From Robertmurraya sp. FSL R5-0851 (GTDB lineage: Bacteria > Bacillota > Bacilli > Bacillales > Cytobacillaceae), in contig NZ_JBBOOE010000001.1 in the NCBI RefSeq assembly GCF_038002965.1, positions 2,647,001 to 2,711,000 of the forward strand: a stretch of DNA of 64,000 nucleotides. Direction: 5' to 3'. Below are positions 44,070 through 52,451 of the stretch, piece after piece (position 1 is the stretch's first letter; every line of letters starts with the position of its first letter). The translations under genes and the position numbers were made by a program. Under the pieces are notes generated by a model. That model made no database searches. It saw nothing but the letters and a program-made list of their open reading frames with translations, and had not been told where the DNA came from.

Positions 44070-45482
44070 CCGTCGCCCATTTCTATATTTGAAATCGTTG
44101 GCTATGCTAGAGCTCATTGGGTCCCGATTATCATTTGTTCAAATAAAAATTTTATGAATATTCACCCTCAATGCCCTTCTCTAGAAGACTTGAATATAGA
44201 TAGAGAAGAAGATCCGTCACAAATCGACGAACGCTCAATGAAATTACTCTCAAAAATTAAATCAGAAGCTATAAAACTAGCAAAAATACCCCAACAAATT
44301 CATGAAGAGTCTTTTCATAAAGGTGAAGCTTACATGCTTGAAAGAATAGAGTCGAATGGTACACTATTTAGCTATTTTAGCTCTACCTTTTTTATGATTT
44401 ACTCCCTATTAGCACTCGGATACAAAAAAGATCATCACCTTATTAAAAATGCCATTGAGGGGATGAAATCTTTTCTCTTTGAAGAGAAAGACCTCTATTA
44501 TATTGAAAACTCACCATCTACGGTTTGGGATACTGCACTAATTAGCAGTGCCTTGCATATCGCAGGTGTAAAGGATTCGGATACAATGATAGCAAGCTCC
44601 ACTCAATATTTATTAAATCACCAACATACTACCTTTGGTGATTGGGTGATAAATTGTCCAGACACTCCACCGGGTGGTTGGGGTTTTTCTCCAATCAACA
44701 CGATGGTCCCAGATATAGATGATACGACCGCTGCCTTACGTGCCCTTGCGCCTTCCACTATTGCAAAAAAAACTCCTTCAACCGCTTGGAAAAAAGGAGT
44801 AAACTGGGTAATTTCCATGCAGAACAAGGACGGAGGGTGGGCTGCTTTTGAAAAAAATATCACAAACAAGTGGCTCTCTTTTATCCCTTTCCGATACCAG
44901 GATCGAGTTCTTTTTGACCCATCCACTGCTGATTTGACTGGTAGGACACTTCATTTTCTAGGAGAATACACGAATATTGATAGAAATTCGGCCACAATTA
45001 AAAAAGGAATACATTGGCTAAAGAAGCATCAACTTGAGGATGGCTCATGGTATGGTCGTTGGGGAATTTGCTATATTTATGGTACTTGGGCAGCCGTTAC
45101 CGGATTATTAGCTTGCGGAGTTAATCGGTCCGATCCTTCCATCGAACGAGCGATCAATTGGTTGAATTCCATTCAAAACAATAATGGCGGATGGGGTGAA
45201 TCATGCTCAAGTGACATGAAAATGAAATATACGCCGCTTTATGCTAGTACCCCTTCACAAACCGCTTGGGCTCTTGACGCACTGATACATTATTATGATA
45301 AACCAACAAAAGAAATAGAGCTTGGAATGGAATTTCTCTTATCATCATTTGAAAAAACAAATTGGACGATTGAGTATCCAACAGGGGCCGGTTTGCCTGG
45401 TGGTTTTTATATTCATTATCATAGTTATAACTACATTTGGCCTCTTGTTACAATTAGTAATTATCAACGAAAATATTTATAG
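44070..45482 (+). pseudogene. sqhC: Squalene-hopene (sporulenol) cyclase, 5'-truncated by an IS
   Basis: About 465 codons encode the C-terminal three quarters of a squalene-hopene cyclase. It has the catalytic DIDDTTA motif (in VPDIDDTTAALRAL) and QW repeats (QNKDGGWAAF, QLEDGSWYGRWG, QNNNGGWGES). Full-length family members are about 620-630 aa. The first ~160 residues are missing and the reading frame runs straight out of the IS copy 3 terminal repeat. No ribosome site is present. In B. subtilis, SqhC makes sporulenes in spores. The remnant is probably not functional. Confidence 0.88.
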
Positions 45483-45567
45483 AATTCAGTGAATAAGATC
45501 ATTTATGCATAACAAATTTTTTACTGTGGAAAATACCTCCTAGGTAGTCTTTCTAGGAGGTATTTGA

Positions 45568-47127
45568 ATGGACAATTTTATCAGGCATAAGTTACTCCAA
45601 AATCATAACGGAGCATATGAACTCATTCTTTACTTGGACGATACTTTAACTGAGTTTTCACAGGAACTTGGCACAAAGTCATCCATCCGCACTGATATTA
45701 TGAAGCAAGCAACTCTTTTAATAAAAAATCGTTATCCTTCGATCAGAATTACAGTTGTCAAGGTTGTGTTAGGTGGTTTCGTAATGAGCACCTTGCCAAT
45801 AGCAGCTGATCGCGCCTTTGCTAATACTTCTATTGAGCAGACAAATTCTAACTTCTTTTACTCCGTTTCTCCTGGTGATACATTGTGGGGATTAAGCAAA
45901 AAATTTGGGACCTCTGTGGATCTTATTAAAAGTGCGAATAAGCTATCCTCTGACACATTAACGATCGGACAAAAGCTTGTTATTCCAAAAGCGATCCATA
46001 CGGTCCAAGCTGGAGATACATTATATAGTTTATCGAAAAAATACAATATAACAGTTGATAGCATAAAAGAAGCCAATCAAATGTCATCCACAACACTATC
46101 CATAAATCAAAAACTAATTATTCCAGCTATTCTTGAAATAGCACAAACTCCTACTATTTCGGAAACCACAGCCAAACCTACCACTGTCACCCACACGGTT
46201 GTTGCTGGAGATACACTTTATAGCCTAGCTAAAAAATATCATACTACAGTGGATACACTAAAAAAGAATAATCAGCTATCAAGCGACGTATTAAGTTTGG
46301 GACAAGTATTAACGATTCCTTCAACACAATCGGAAGCTCCAACTTCAGGACCGATCTCATCTACCCCATCGCTCCCTGACACATATACAGTTGTAAGTGG
46401 GGATAATCTGTATTCTATCGCACTAAAGTTTGGATTAACAGTTGATGAACTAAGATCTCGTAACCAATTAGTTAGTGATGTATTACGAATTGGTCAAGTA
46501 TTACGGATTAGTGATAAAGCAACTTCCACTCCGATCAGCACAGTTAGCTTTACCACGCATAAAATTCAAGCTGGTGATTCGATTTGGAGTCTAAGTATAA
46601 AATACGGAATTCCACAGGCAGAACTTTTACAAGCGAATGGGTTAACCACCTCAAGTATGCTCTCGATTGGTCAAGAGTTGCGAATCCCCGTTCATAATAT
46701 ACCTGTAAAAGAGACCGTCAGTCCGAGTCATGGTGAGTTATTAAATTGGTGGACGGAAGCTCAATATGTATTTACAATTGGCAAAGTAGCAAAGGTAACA
46801 GATGTTGCTACAGGCAAATCATTTAATATAAAACGGACGATTGGCGCTAATCACGCAGATAGTGAGACGATTACAGTAACCGATTCAAATACCGCAAAAA
46901 ACATTTGGGGAGGCTATTCCTGGACTCCACGAGCTGTCATTGTTGAGGTAGACGGAAGAAAACTGGCCGCAAGTATGAGCTTTTACCCACATGAACGAGA
47001 ATACATTATGGACAACGGAATTACGGGTCACTTTGATGTGTACTTTTCAGGTAGTACAAGACATGTGGATGGCAAACCTGATTCTTCCCACCAAGTCCAA
47101 GTCGAAAAGGCTGCTGGAGTGAGATAA
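45568..47127 (+). CDS. Secreted protein with five LysM repeats
   Basis: The 519-aa protein has an unusually long N-terminal region with a membrane or signal segment at about 63-88, then five LysM domains (about 96-375). Each begins like HTVQAGDTLYSLSKKY and ends with IGQxLxIP. A C-terminal domain (about 390-515) follows with NIKRTIGANHADSETIT and HFDVYFSGSTRHVDG. LysM binds peptidoglycan, so it sits in the cell wall or spore cortex. The C-terminal domain lacks recognised hydrolase motifs. The start follows CTAGGAGGTATTTGA, with a terminator 9 bases after the stop. Confidence 0.85.
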   Translation: MDNFIRHKLLQNHNGAYELILYLDDTLTEFSQELGTKSSIRTDIMKQATLLIKNRYPSIRITVVKVVLGGFVMSTLPIAADRAFANTSIEQTNSNFFYSVSPGDTLWGLSKKFGTSVDLIKSANKLSSDTLTIGQKLVIPKAIHTVQAGDTLYSLSKKYNITVDSIKEANQMSSTTLSINQKLIIPAILEIAQTPTISETTAKPTTVTHTVVAGDTLYSLAKKYHTTVDTLKKNNQLSSDVLSLGQVLTIPSTQSEAPTSGPISSTPSLPDTYTVVSGDNLYSIALKFGLTVDELRSRNQLVSDVLRIGQVLRISDKATSTPISTVSFTTHKIQAGDSIWSLSIKYGIPQAELLQANGLTTSSMLSIGQELRIPVHNIPVKETVSPSHGELLNWWTEAQYVFTIGKVAKVTDVATGKSFNIKRTIGANHADSETITVTDSNTAKNIWGGYSWTPRAVIVEVDGRKLAASMSFYPHEREYIMDNGITGHFDVYFSGSTRHVDGKPDSSHQVQVEKAAGVR

Positions 47128-47135
47128 ATAAAGAA

Positions 47136-47162
47136 ACAAGGAGCTATTATTTAGCTCCTTGT
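47136..47162 (+). terminator. Terminator of the LysM gene
   Basis: ACAAGGAGCTA and TAGCTCCTTGT pair around a short loop, followed by TTTTT. It also faces the convergent cotX-like gene. Confidence 0.8.
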
Positions 47163-47175
47163 TTTTCTCTCATGA

Positions 47176-47676
47176 TTATAGGATGTCTAATCTAGCAACT
47201 AGAGCTAGTAGAACTTGTAGAAGCACTTGTACGTTAACAGCTAAATCTGTGTCAGTAGTCGTTACTTTTACGCCACGAGAGTTTTCGATATACGTTTGTT
47301 GACGATTGACTTGCTTATTGATTAATTTTTGCGTTAATTCTTGTGTTAATACTTCAGCTTGTTCGCTACTAGCGATTGAGATGCTAATCACTAGTTGAAT
47401 AGCAGCTTGAAGAGCTACTTGAAGATTGATGGCTGCTTGCGTGTCAGTAGTGATTACTTCCACATCACAAGAATCTTTAATTACGATTGACTCGTAGGAT
47501 GCTTGCACGCTTTTAGTTGTTTGATCAGCTTCCTGTGTTTCATCACCTGAGCAGAAATCCCAAGGATGTGCGCAATTAGGATCTAATGCATTAAATTTTT
47601 GAGGTGCGTCGTATGCGTAGCCGCCTCTATTGTCAGCAAGAACTGGGGCTTCGCCTTTCCATACTCTTGAACCCAT
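47176..47676 (-). CDS. cotX: CotX-family spore coat protein
   Basis: The 166-aa protein has an N-terminal segment with HPWDFCSGDE and two copies of the coat X repeat. Each has SCDVEVITTDTQAAINLQVALQ-like or GVKVTTTDTDLAVNVQVLLQ-like sequence (about 68-95 and 133-160), the Coat_X/CotX-CotV signature. It is an insoluble crust/outer coat protein in B. subtilis. The start follows TAAGGAGGAAATCAT. A CATATACCA box with AC 17 bases upstream resembles a sigma-K promoter, so late mother-cell expression is expected. Confidence 0.85.
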   Translation of the reverse strand: MGSRVWKGEAPVLADNRGGYAYDAPQKFNALDPNCAHPWDFCSGDETQEADQTTKSVQASYESIVIKDSCDVEVITTDTQAAINLQVALQAAIQLVISISIASSEQAEVLTQELTQKLINKQVNRQQTYIENSRGVKVTTTDTDLAVNVQVLLQVLLALVARLDIL

Positions 47677-47715
47677 ATATGATTTCCTCCTTAATGGTTT
47701 TAGTTATTACACTAT

Positions 47716-47743
47716 TGGTATATGTAAGTTTGACCCGGTCTGT
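47716..47743 (-). promoter_or_regulatory. Possible sigma-K promoter of cotX
   Basis: On the minus strand AC, 17 bases, CATATACCA. The last two bases of the -10 deviate from CATAnnnTA, so confidence is moderate. Confidence 0.4.
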
Positions 47744-47812
47744 CAGGGCAAAAGACTATATTTATAGAAAAATGGACTATAGACTAGTTATTTTTTTAGG
47801 TATTAAACTAGA

Positions 47813-47841
47813 AAAAGTGGTTGCTTGTCACAACCACTTTT
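47813..47841 (-). terminator. Terminator of the cotW-like gene
   Basis: AAAAGTGGTTG and CAACCACTTTT pair with a 7-nt loop just after the cotW-like stop, so cotW and cotX are separately transcribed. Confidence 0.75.
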
Positions 47842-47846
47842 ACCCT

Positions 47847-48041
47847 TTACTTTTTTGTAATATTCGTTAGAGACTCCACGTTTTGCTTAAGTCCTTCAAT
47901 TAAACTTTTTAATTCTGCTCTATCTTCATCTGAAAGCTGTGGCTTTGTATTAAGATTTATGCCATGTCTTTTTAACGTAGCATTAATTAATAAATCCATA
48001 CTTTGTTTGGAAATTTTTTCAAATTCTTCTTTATTACTCAT
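47847..48041 (-). CDS. cotW: CotW-like spore coat protein, 64 aa
   Basis: The central part (LLINATLKRHGINLNTKPQL followed by SDEDRAELKSLIEGLKQNVESL) resembles the N-terminal half of B. subtilis CotW (KHGV...SDEEKEMLLNLVKDLQ-like), and the gene is next to a CotX-type gene as in the cotVWXYZ cluster. It is shorter than CotW (about 105 aa), lacking the basic tail. The start follows TAGGAGGGATTAAG. A perfect CATAnnnTA promoter lies upstream. Confidence 0.7.
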   Translation of the reverse strand: MSNKEEFEKISKQSMDLLINATLKRHGINLNTKPQLSDEDRAELKSLIEGLKQNVESLTNITKK

Positions 48042-48066
48042 CTTAATCCCTCCTACCTTTTTAATA

Positions 48067-48094
48067 TAGGTTATGTCACGATACTTCTTGATGT
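48067..48094 (-). promoter_or_regulatory. Sigma-K promoter of the cotW-like gene
   Basis: On the minus strand AC, 17 bases, then CATAACCTA, matching the sigma-K consensus exactly. The -10 ends 25 bases before the start codon. Confidence 0.65.
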
Positions 48095-48132
48095 GTTAAG
48101 GGTATATGACCAATTTTCAATAAAAAATAAAA

Positions 48133-48155
48133 ACCATAGGAAATTATCCTATGGT
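48133..48155 (-). terminator. Terminator of the desKR operon
   Basis: ACCATAGG and CCTATGGT pair around a 7-nt loop, followed on the minus strand by TTTTATTTTTTATTG. Confidence 0.75.
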
Positions 48156-48181
48156 AGAGCAGGTGGGCATGTATAAGAGTT

Positions 48182-48781
48182 TTACTTAAACCAGCCCTTT
48201 TCTTTCGATTGTGTTATGGCTTCAATTCTGTTCGTAACCTCAAGTTTCTCCAAAATGGCTGATATGTAATTTCGAACCGTTCCTGTTTTAATGTTTAACT
48301 GCTCAGCGATTTCCTTCGTATTCCTTCCTTCCGCAACAAGCTCAAGAACCTCGCGCTCTCTTTCCGTTAGAGGATTTTCCTCAGTATAAAGATCATCCAT
48401 TAGTTCAGGTGCATAAATTCGCTTGCCTTCTACAATATTTCTAATTGAACTTGCCAATTCTTCACTTGGACTATCCTTTAAGAGATACCCTCTTACTCCC
48501 GCTTTTAGTGCTCGCTGGAAATAGCCTGAACGTGCAAAGGTAGTTAGAATAATTACTTTACAGTTTCCACCCTTTAGCTCTTCAGCCGCTTCAAGCCCTG
48601 TCTTTTCAGGCATTTCAATATCCATGATACATATATCAGGTTGTAATTGTTTCACAAGGGAAACCGCTTCGTTTCCATTATTCGCCTTGCCGATTACTTC
48701 CATATCATCCTCTAGACTTAATAGAGATCCTAAGGCTCCTAACAGCATACGCTGGTCCTCTGCTATAACGATTTTAATCAT
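48182..48781 (-). CDS. desR: DesR response regulator (NarL/LuxR type)
   Basis: The 199-aa regulator has a receiver domain (phospho-Asp in CIMDIEMPEKTGLEAAEEL) and a LuxR helix-turn-helix (LTEREREVLELVAEGRNTKE). It is strikingly close to B. subtilis DesR along its length (IAEDQRMLLGALGSLLSLED, SPSEELA, ending EAITQSKEKGWFK). DesR activates the membrane fatty-acid desaturase gene des in the cold. Its start overlaps the desK stop (ATGA). No desaturase gene is adjacent here. Confidence 0.93.
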   Translation of the reverse strand: MIKIVIAEDQRMLLGALGSLLSLEDDMEVIGKANNGNEAVSLVKQLQPDICIMDIEMPEKTGLEAAEELKGGNCKVIILTTFARSGYFQRALKAGVRGYLLKDSPSEELASSIRNIVEGKRIYAPELMDDLYTEENPLTEREREVLELVAEGRNTKEIAEQLNIKTGTVRNYISAILEKLEVTNRIEAITQSKEKGWFK

Positions 48782-49908
48782 ACTGAATTTTCCTCCTTTG
48801 CGACCTGTACAAGAGGCACCTTCATAATTAGCTTGGTTCCACCATCACCGATGATTTTGAGACTTCCATTAACAAAATCAAGACGTTCTCTCATCCCCAC
48901 TAATCCATGCCCAGATGATTCGCTTTGTTTTTGCCAAATACCAATTCCATCGTCTTGAACGATGATCGTTAGGTCTTTTGATGATTGTTTTATCGTCAGC
49001 TGAACGACATTCGCCTGACTATGCTTCACAACATTCGTTATTGCTTCCTTAATACACATACTTAAAATATTTTCAAGAAAAAGCGATATATTAGTAACTG
49101 TTTTTCCTTGGCTAAAGATAAACTCAATATCTGCCGCTTTCAATATTTGTCTAACGAGTACAATTTCTTCGTCGAGCCGAATCCCTCTCATTTGTGATAC
49201 TAATTGTCGCACCTCGTTTAATGCGGTTCTTGCCGTTTGCTGTACATCCTTTAACTCATCCTTGGCCTGTTCAGGATCCTTCGCGATCAATCTTCGAGCT
49301 AAGTCACTTTTTAAGCCAATGAGAGAAAGTTTTTGTCCCAATGTATCATGTAAATCTCGAGCAATCCGTTGCCTTTCCTCTTGTTTCACCAATTCGGCAA
49401 TCCGCTTGTTCGCATCCTCCAACTTTTCTTCAAGCACCTCTTGCTTCTTACGATTATATATATTAAAAGGTAATAAAATAACACTTATCCAGATGATAAT
49501 GACAAATGGTAGCTGTCTTATAAACTGAGGATCTTGTAAAACCACATTGTAATTGATTGCAAACGTGGTTGCGACAAGATGAATGACGTATAAAGTCATA
49601 AATGCAACACGTTTTTTAATATTACCGTTGTAATAAGCTATGTAAAAAGCAAAGTACACAAACGAAAAAAGAATAGCCATAGTAATAGAAATACTGATTA
49701 ATATCATCGTCCATAAGTAGACAGGCCATCGTTTTGATAAAAACGCAAATCGTAAGGTAATGAAAAATATAACAGTCAGTATGATTCCTGCAACAATTTC
49801 AGGAGTGGATGATGATTGAAAGATAAAATAAAAAGGGAGTATGCTGATAACGCTCCAAATATATGGCGATATTCCCCAATTTCTTTTTGATATTGGTTTT
49901 TTAAACAC
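48778..49908 (-). CDS. desK: DesK sensor histidine kinase
   Basis: The 376-aa kinase has four to five N-terminal membrane segments (about 12-150) that would sense bilayer thickness. A coiled coil with H-box RIARDLHDTLGQKLSLIGLK (HisKA_3) and an HATPase_c domain (ITNVVKHSQANVVQL, DDGIGIW, GHGLVGMRERL) follow. It pairs with the overlapping desR gene. In B. subtilis DesK phosphorylates DesR when membranes stiffen. The GTG start follows GAGGTTTGATTC. Confidence 0.92.
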   Translation of the reverse strand: MFKKPISKRNWGISPYIWSVISILPFYFIFQSSSTPEIVAGIILTVIFFITLRFAFLSKRWPVYLWTMILISISITMAILFSFVYFAFYIAYYNGNIKKRVAFMTLYVIHLVATTFAINYNVVLQDPQFIRQLPFVIIIWISVILLPFNIYNRKKQEVLEEKLEDANKRIAELVKQEERQRIARDLHDTLGQKLSLIGLKSDLARRLIAKDPEQAKDELKDVQQTARTALNEVRQLVSQMRGIRLDEEIVLVRQILKAADIEFIFSQGKTVTNISLFLENILSMCIKEAITNVVKHSQANVVQLTIKQSSKDLTIIVQDDGIGIWQKQSESSGHGLVGMRERLDFVNGSLKIIGDGGTKLIMKVPLVQVAKEENSV

Positions 49909-50014
49909 GAATCAAACCTCATTTTCTTACCAGCTTTTTCTATATAGTATCATATCTTTACGAAATGAAAAGAAGGTTGCCTATAATTAGCAACCTTTGT
50001 AAGCGAACTCTAGA

Positions 50015-50524
50015 TTATGTTGCGGCATTTGATGAGTTATTACGCTTTTGCATAGCGTTTACACCCATGATAACAGCTATTAATTCTGGTGAAGTTAACG
50101 TATTAGAGAGATTGTCTAATTCGTAAGCGGCAGATGAAAAGATGCCACTTACTTTTTTAAATGTCGCAATCACTGTTTCGTCTGACTCTCGTTTGATCAC
50201 ATAGTCCTTTGAAAACAATTCAGAGTCGATGAAAAACGTGTCCCGATCATATGCCTCATACAAATATTTTTTTGAGAAGAAAGCAAATTTCTCCTTTAAC
50301 TTTCCTAACTCAGTACCTTCTTGATCTAATATTCTCCAATGGATACTTAGCATCGGGAATTTTCCACTCACTAAAACTTCATGTTTTCCATTCAAAATAT
50401 CTACAGACGAAGAAAACATACTTTTAAGATCAATCTCTCCAATCTTTTCTTCCTCTTCCGTTAAAATATCTGTCTTCCCTGTAGAAAAGAATGAATCGGA
50501 AAAATACAGTTTCTTTTGGTTCAC
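50015..50524 (-). CDS. LURP-one/Tubby-C-like protein, 169 aa
   Basis: The sequence reads as a beta-barrel of the LURP-one-related/Tubby C-like clan: LYFSDSFFSTGKTDILTEEE, HEVLVSGKFPMLSIHWRILD, DYVIKRESDETVIATFKKV and a C-terminal hydrophobic helix with SPELIAVIMGVNAMQ. Such proteins are common in Bacillus (YxjI-like) and may bind membrane lipids; function is unproven. The start follows AGGGGGAGTTCTGGTGAACC-like sequence. It is monocistronic, between desK and a repeat-containing gap. Confidence 0.7.
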   Translation of the reverse strand: MNQKKLYFSDSFFSTGKTDILTEEEEKIGEIDLKSMFSSSVDILNGKHEVLVSGKFPMLSIHWRILDQEGTELGKLKEKFAFFSKKYLYEAYDRDTFFIDSELFSKDYVIKRESDETVIATFKKVSGIFSSAAYELDNLSNTLTSPELIAVIMGVNAMQKRNNSSNAAT

Positions 50525-50730
50525 CAGAACTCCCCCTTACTGCTTTTAACTTATCTTATATACGGGGCAATGTTTAAAAAGATTCAGATCATTAATATTA
50601 GCAATAGTAAAAACTGACCGGTTAGATGTGCGTTGTGATACGGAGATATTTCGGCAGGCAGGTCCGAGTCACCATCCTCCGCTCCAACTAAATGGGATAA
50701 AATTTAATTTAGTTCTCCTTACTAATACCT

Positions 50731-50935
50731 TGAATCTGAAGGCATTAAATCTAATTTTTGTTCCCTCATTCCACTAATTTCTGGAATCTGAAGGCACTAA
50801 ATCTAATTTTTTCCCTCATTCTACTAATTTTTGGAATCCGAAGGCACTAAATCTAATTTTTGTTCCCTCATTCTACTAATTTCTGGAATTCTAAGGTCCT
50901 AAACTTCAATTCAGCTCCCCCATTCCAACCTATCT
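50731..50935. repeat. Imperfect tandem repeat, four units of 50-52 bp
   Basis: Units starting at 50731, 50783, 50833 and 50885 share GAATCTGAAGGCACTAAAT, then CTAATTTTTGTTCCCTCATT and CTACTAATTTCTG. The middle two are nearly identical and the last is the most diverged. The array lies in a 500-bp gap without genes (50525-51022). Confidence 0.8.
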
Positions 50936-50963
50936 CCAAATATTGATATTAAAGAAAACAGAC

Positions 50964-50999
50964 AAAAGGTCCCAAGAGCTCATGCTCCCGAGACCTTTT
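50964..50999 (-). terminator. Terminator of the PfpI-DsbA operon
   Basis: AAAAGGTC and GACCTTTT with an inner GAGC/GCTC stem form a hairpin 23 bases after the PfpI stop, with a T-run on the minus strand. Confidence 0.8.
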
Positions 51000-51022
51000 A
51001 CTAAGTCTGTAATGAGTGGTGA

Positions 51023-51556
51023 CTATTTACTAGCTAAAACAGCTATAAATTCTCTCATATAGTCAGGTAAATCTGGTGGACGGCGACTAGAGATTATATG
51101 TCCATCCACGATAACTGGAACATCCACCCACTCAGCTCCCGCATTGATCATATCATCTTTAATTCCCGGAGTACTTGTTACCTTTCGGCCTGATAAGATT
51201 TTTGCAGAGATTAATACCCATCCTGCGTGACAGATTTGGCCAATCGGTTTTTCTGCCTGATCCATAGAACGAACCATGCTGAGAATCGATTCAAATCTTC
51301 TTAATAAATCCGGTGACCATCCACCTGGAACAAGAATGGCATCGTAATCGTCTGGGTTAATATCTGCAAAGGCCCGATCTGATTTAATAGGAACTCCATA
51401 TTTCCCGATATACGTTTCTCCAGCTTTTTCTCCTACAATATCAACGATGGCCCCTTCTTCACGAAGTCGCAAAACAGGATACCATAATTCTAAGTCCTCG
51501 AAGTCATTGCTAACCAACTGGATGATTTTTTTCCCTTCTAACTTCAATTTCCTCAC
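51023..51556 (-). CDS. PfpI/DJ-1 family protein
   Basis: The 177-aa class I glutamine-amidotransferase-like fold protein has nucleophile Cys in QICHAGWVLISAK and the upstream Glu region DFEDLELWYPVLRLREEGA. VPGGWSPDLLRR and GVPIKSDRAFADI match PfpI/YraA-like stress proteins (protease or deglycase by family). It begins 13 bases after the stop of a DsbA-type gene with AAGGAGTGAGGAA, so the two form a redox/stress operon. Confidence 0.88.
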   Translation of the reverse strand: MRKLKLEGKKIIQLVSNDFEDLELWYPVLRLREEGAIVDIVGEKAGETYIGKYGVPIKSDRAFADINPDDYDAILVPGGWSPDLLRRFESILSMVRSMDQAEKPIGQICHAGWVLISAKILSGRKVTSTPGIKDDMINAGAEWVDVPVIVDGHIISSRRPPDLPDYMREFIAVLASK

Positions 51557-51569
51557 TCCTTATATCCAT

Positions 51570-52289
51570 TTACTTCTCTGGAATCTCACAAGAATCATCT
51601 GTACAAACTCCCGCCTCATCTGAAGACAGATTTTGAAGCGGGCTAATAGCGTTCTCCTCTTCCCAAACCTTTTCTAACGCATTTTTAAATGTTTCCAAAG
51701 GCTGTGCTCCGGAAATACCATATTTATTATTCACAACAAAGAATGGTACGCCTGTTATTTTGTACTGCTGTGCCATCGTTTCATCGATACGAACATCATT
51801 CGCATAAAGAGTGTTATCGTCTAATACTTTCATTACTTCCACTCTTCCAATACCCACACTTTCAGCAATTTCTACTAATACGTCTTTTTTAGATAACTGT
51901 TTGTTCTCCGTAAAATAAGCATACAAAAGCTTTTCAGTCAGTTCCTTTTCTTTTCCTACCGTCTGAGCATACTTAGCTAAACGGTGAGCATCAAAGGTAT
52001 TACTTGGCATCATATCGTCAAAGCGAAATTGTAAGCCGACAGAAGCTGCTTGCTTCGCCATGTTTTCATTTGCTCGTTTCGCTTCTTCCACATTCATTCC
52101 ATATTTCTTAGCCAATGCCTCATGAATTTTCATAGTTGGATCTAACGGCGAGTTAGGATCCAATTCGAATGCTTTAAACTCTACCTCTACTTGGTCTTTA
52201 TGTTGAAATTGATTAATCGCTTCCTCTAATCTTCTTTTTCCAATATAACAAAATGGACAAACGAAATCTGACCATACTTCAATCTTCAT
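51570..52289 (-). CDS. DsbA-family (FrnE-like) thiol oxidoreductase
   Basis: I choose the ATG at 52289 behind GGTGGGGTTTCT. The 239-aa protein has a thioredoxin fold with active site CPFC near residue 11 (WSDFVCPFCYIGKRRLEEAI), a helical insertion and cis-Pro in ITGVPFFVVNNKYGISGAQ. An added tail has two Cys (CTDDSCEIPEK). There is no signal peptide, so it is cytoplasmic like FrnE. It is co-transcribed with the PfpI gene. Confidence 0.9.
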   Translation of the reverse strand: MKIEVWSDFVCPFCYIGKRRLEEAINQFQHKDQVEVEFKAFELDPNSPLDPTMKIHEALAKKYGMNVEEAKRANENMAKQAASVGLQFRFDDMMPSNTFDAHRLAKYAQTVGKEKELTEKLLYAYFTENKQLSKKDVLVEIAESVGIGRVEVMKVLDDNTLYANDVRIDETMAQQYKITGVPFFVVNNKYGISGAQPLETFKNALEKVWEEENAISPLQNLSSDEAGVCTDDSCEIPEK

Positions 52290-52425
52290 AGAAACCCCAC
52301 CTACAACATAATTTACTTGCATATGAACCATAGTTTGCAACAAGAAACCGTAATTAAACGCTCTTGTGATTCGTTAATTGTACCCCTCCCACATTTCGCT
52401 GTAAATCATTCTGCTCACATGAAAA

Positions 52426-52445
52426 AATCCCACCATAGTGGGATT
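52426..52445 (-). terminator. Terminator of the DUF1002 gene
   Basis: AATCCCAC and GTGGGATT pair around a 4-nt loop, followed on the minus strand by TTTTCATG, five bases beyond the stop codon. Confidence 0.75.
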
Positions 52446-52451
52446 CAAAAT

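Noticed and set aside
50731..50935. Possible CRISPR array or att cluster in the 50-bp repeats
   Set aside because: Whole units repeat head to tail with no unique spacers, and no integrase or cas genes are nearby.
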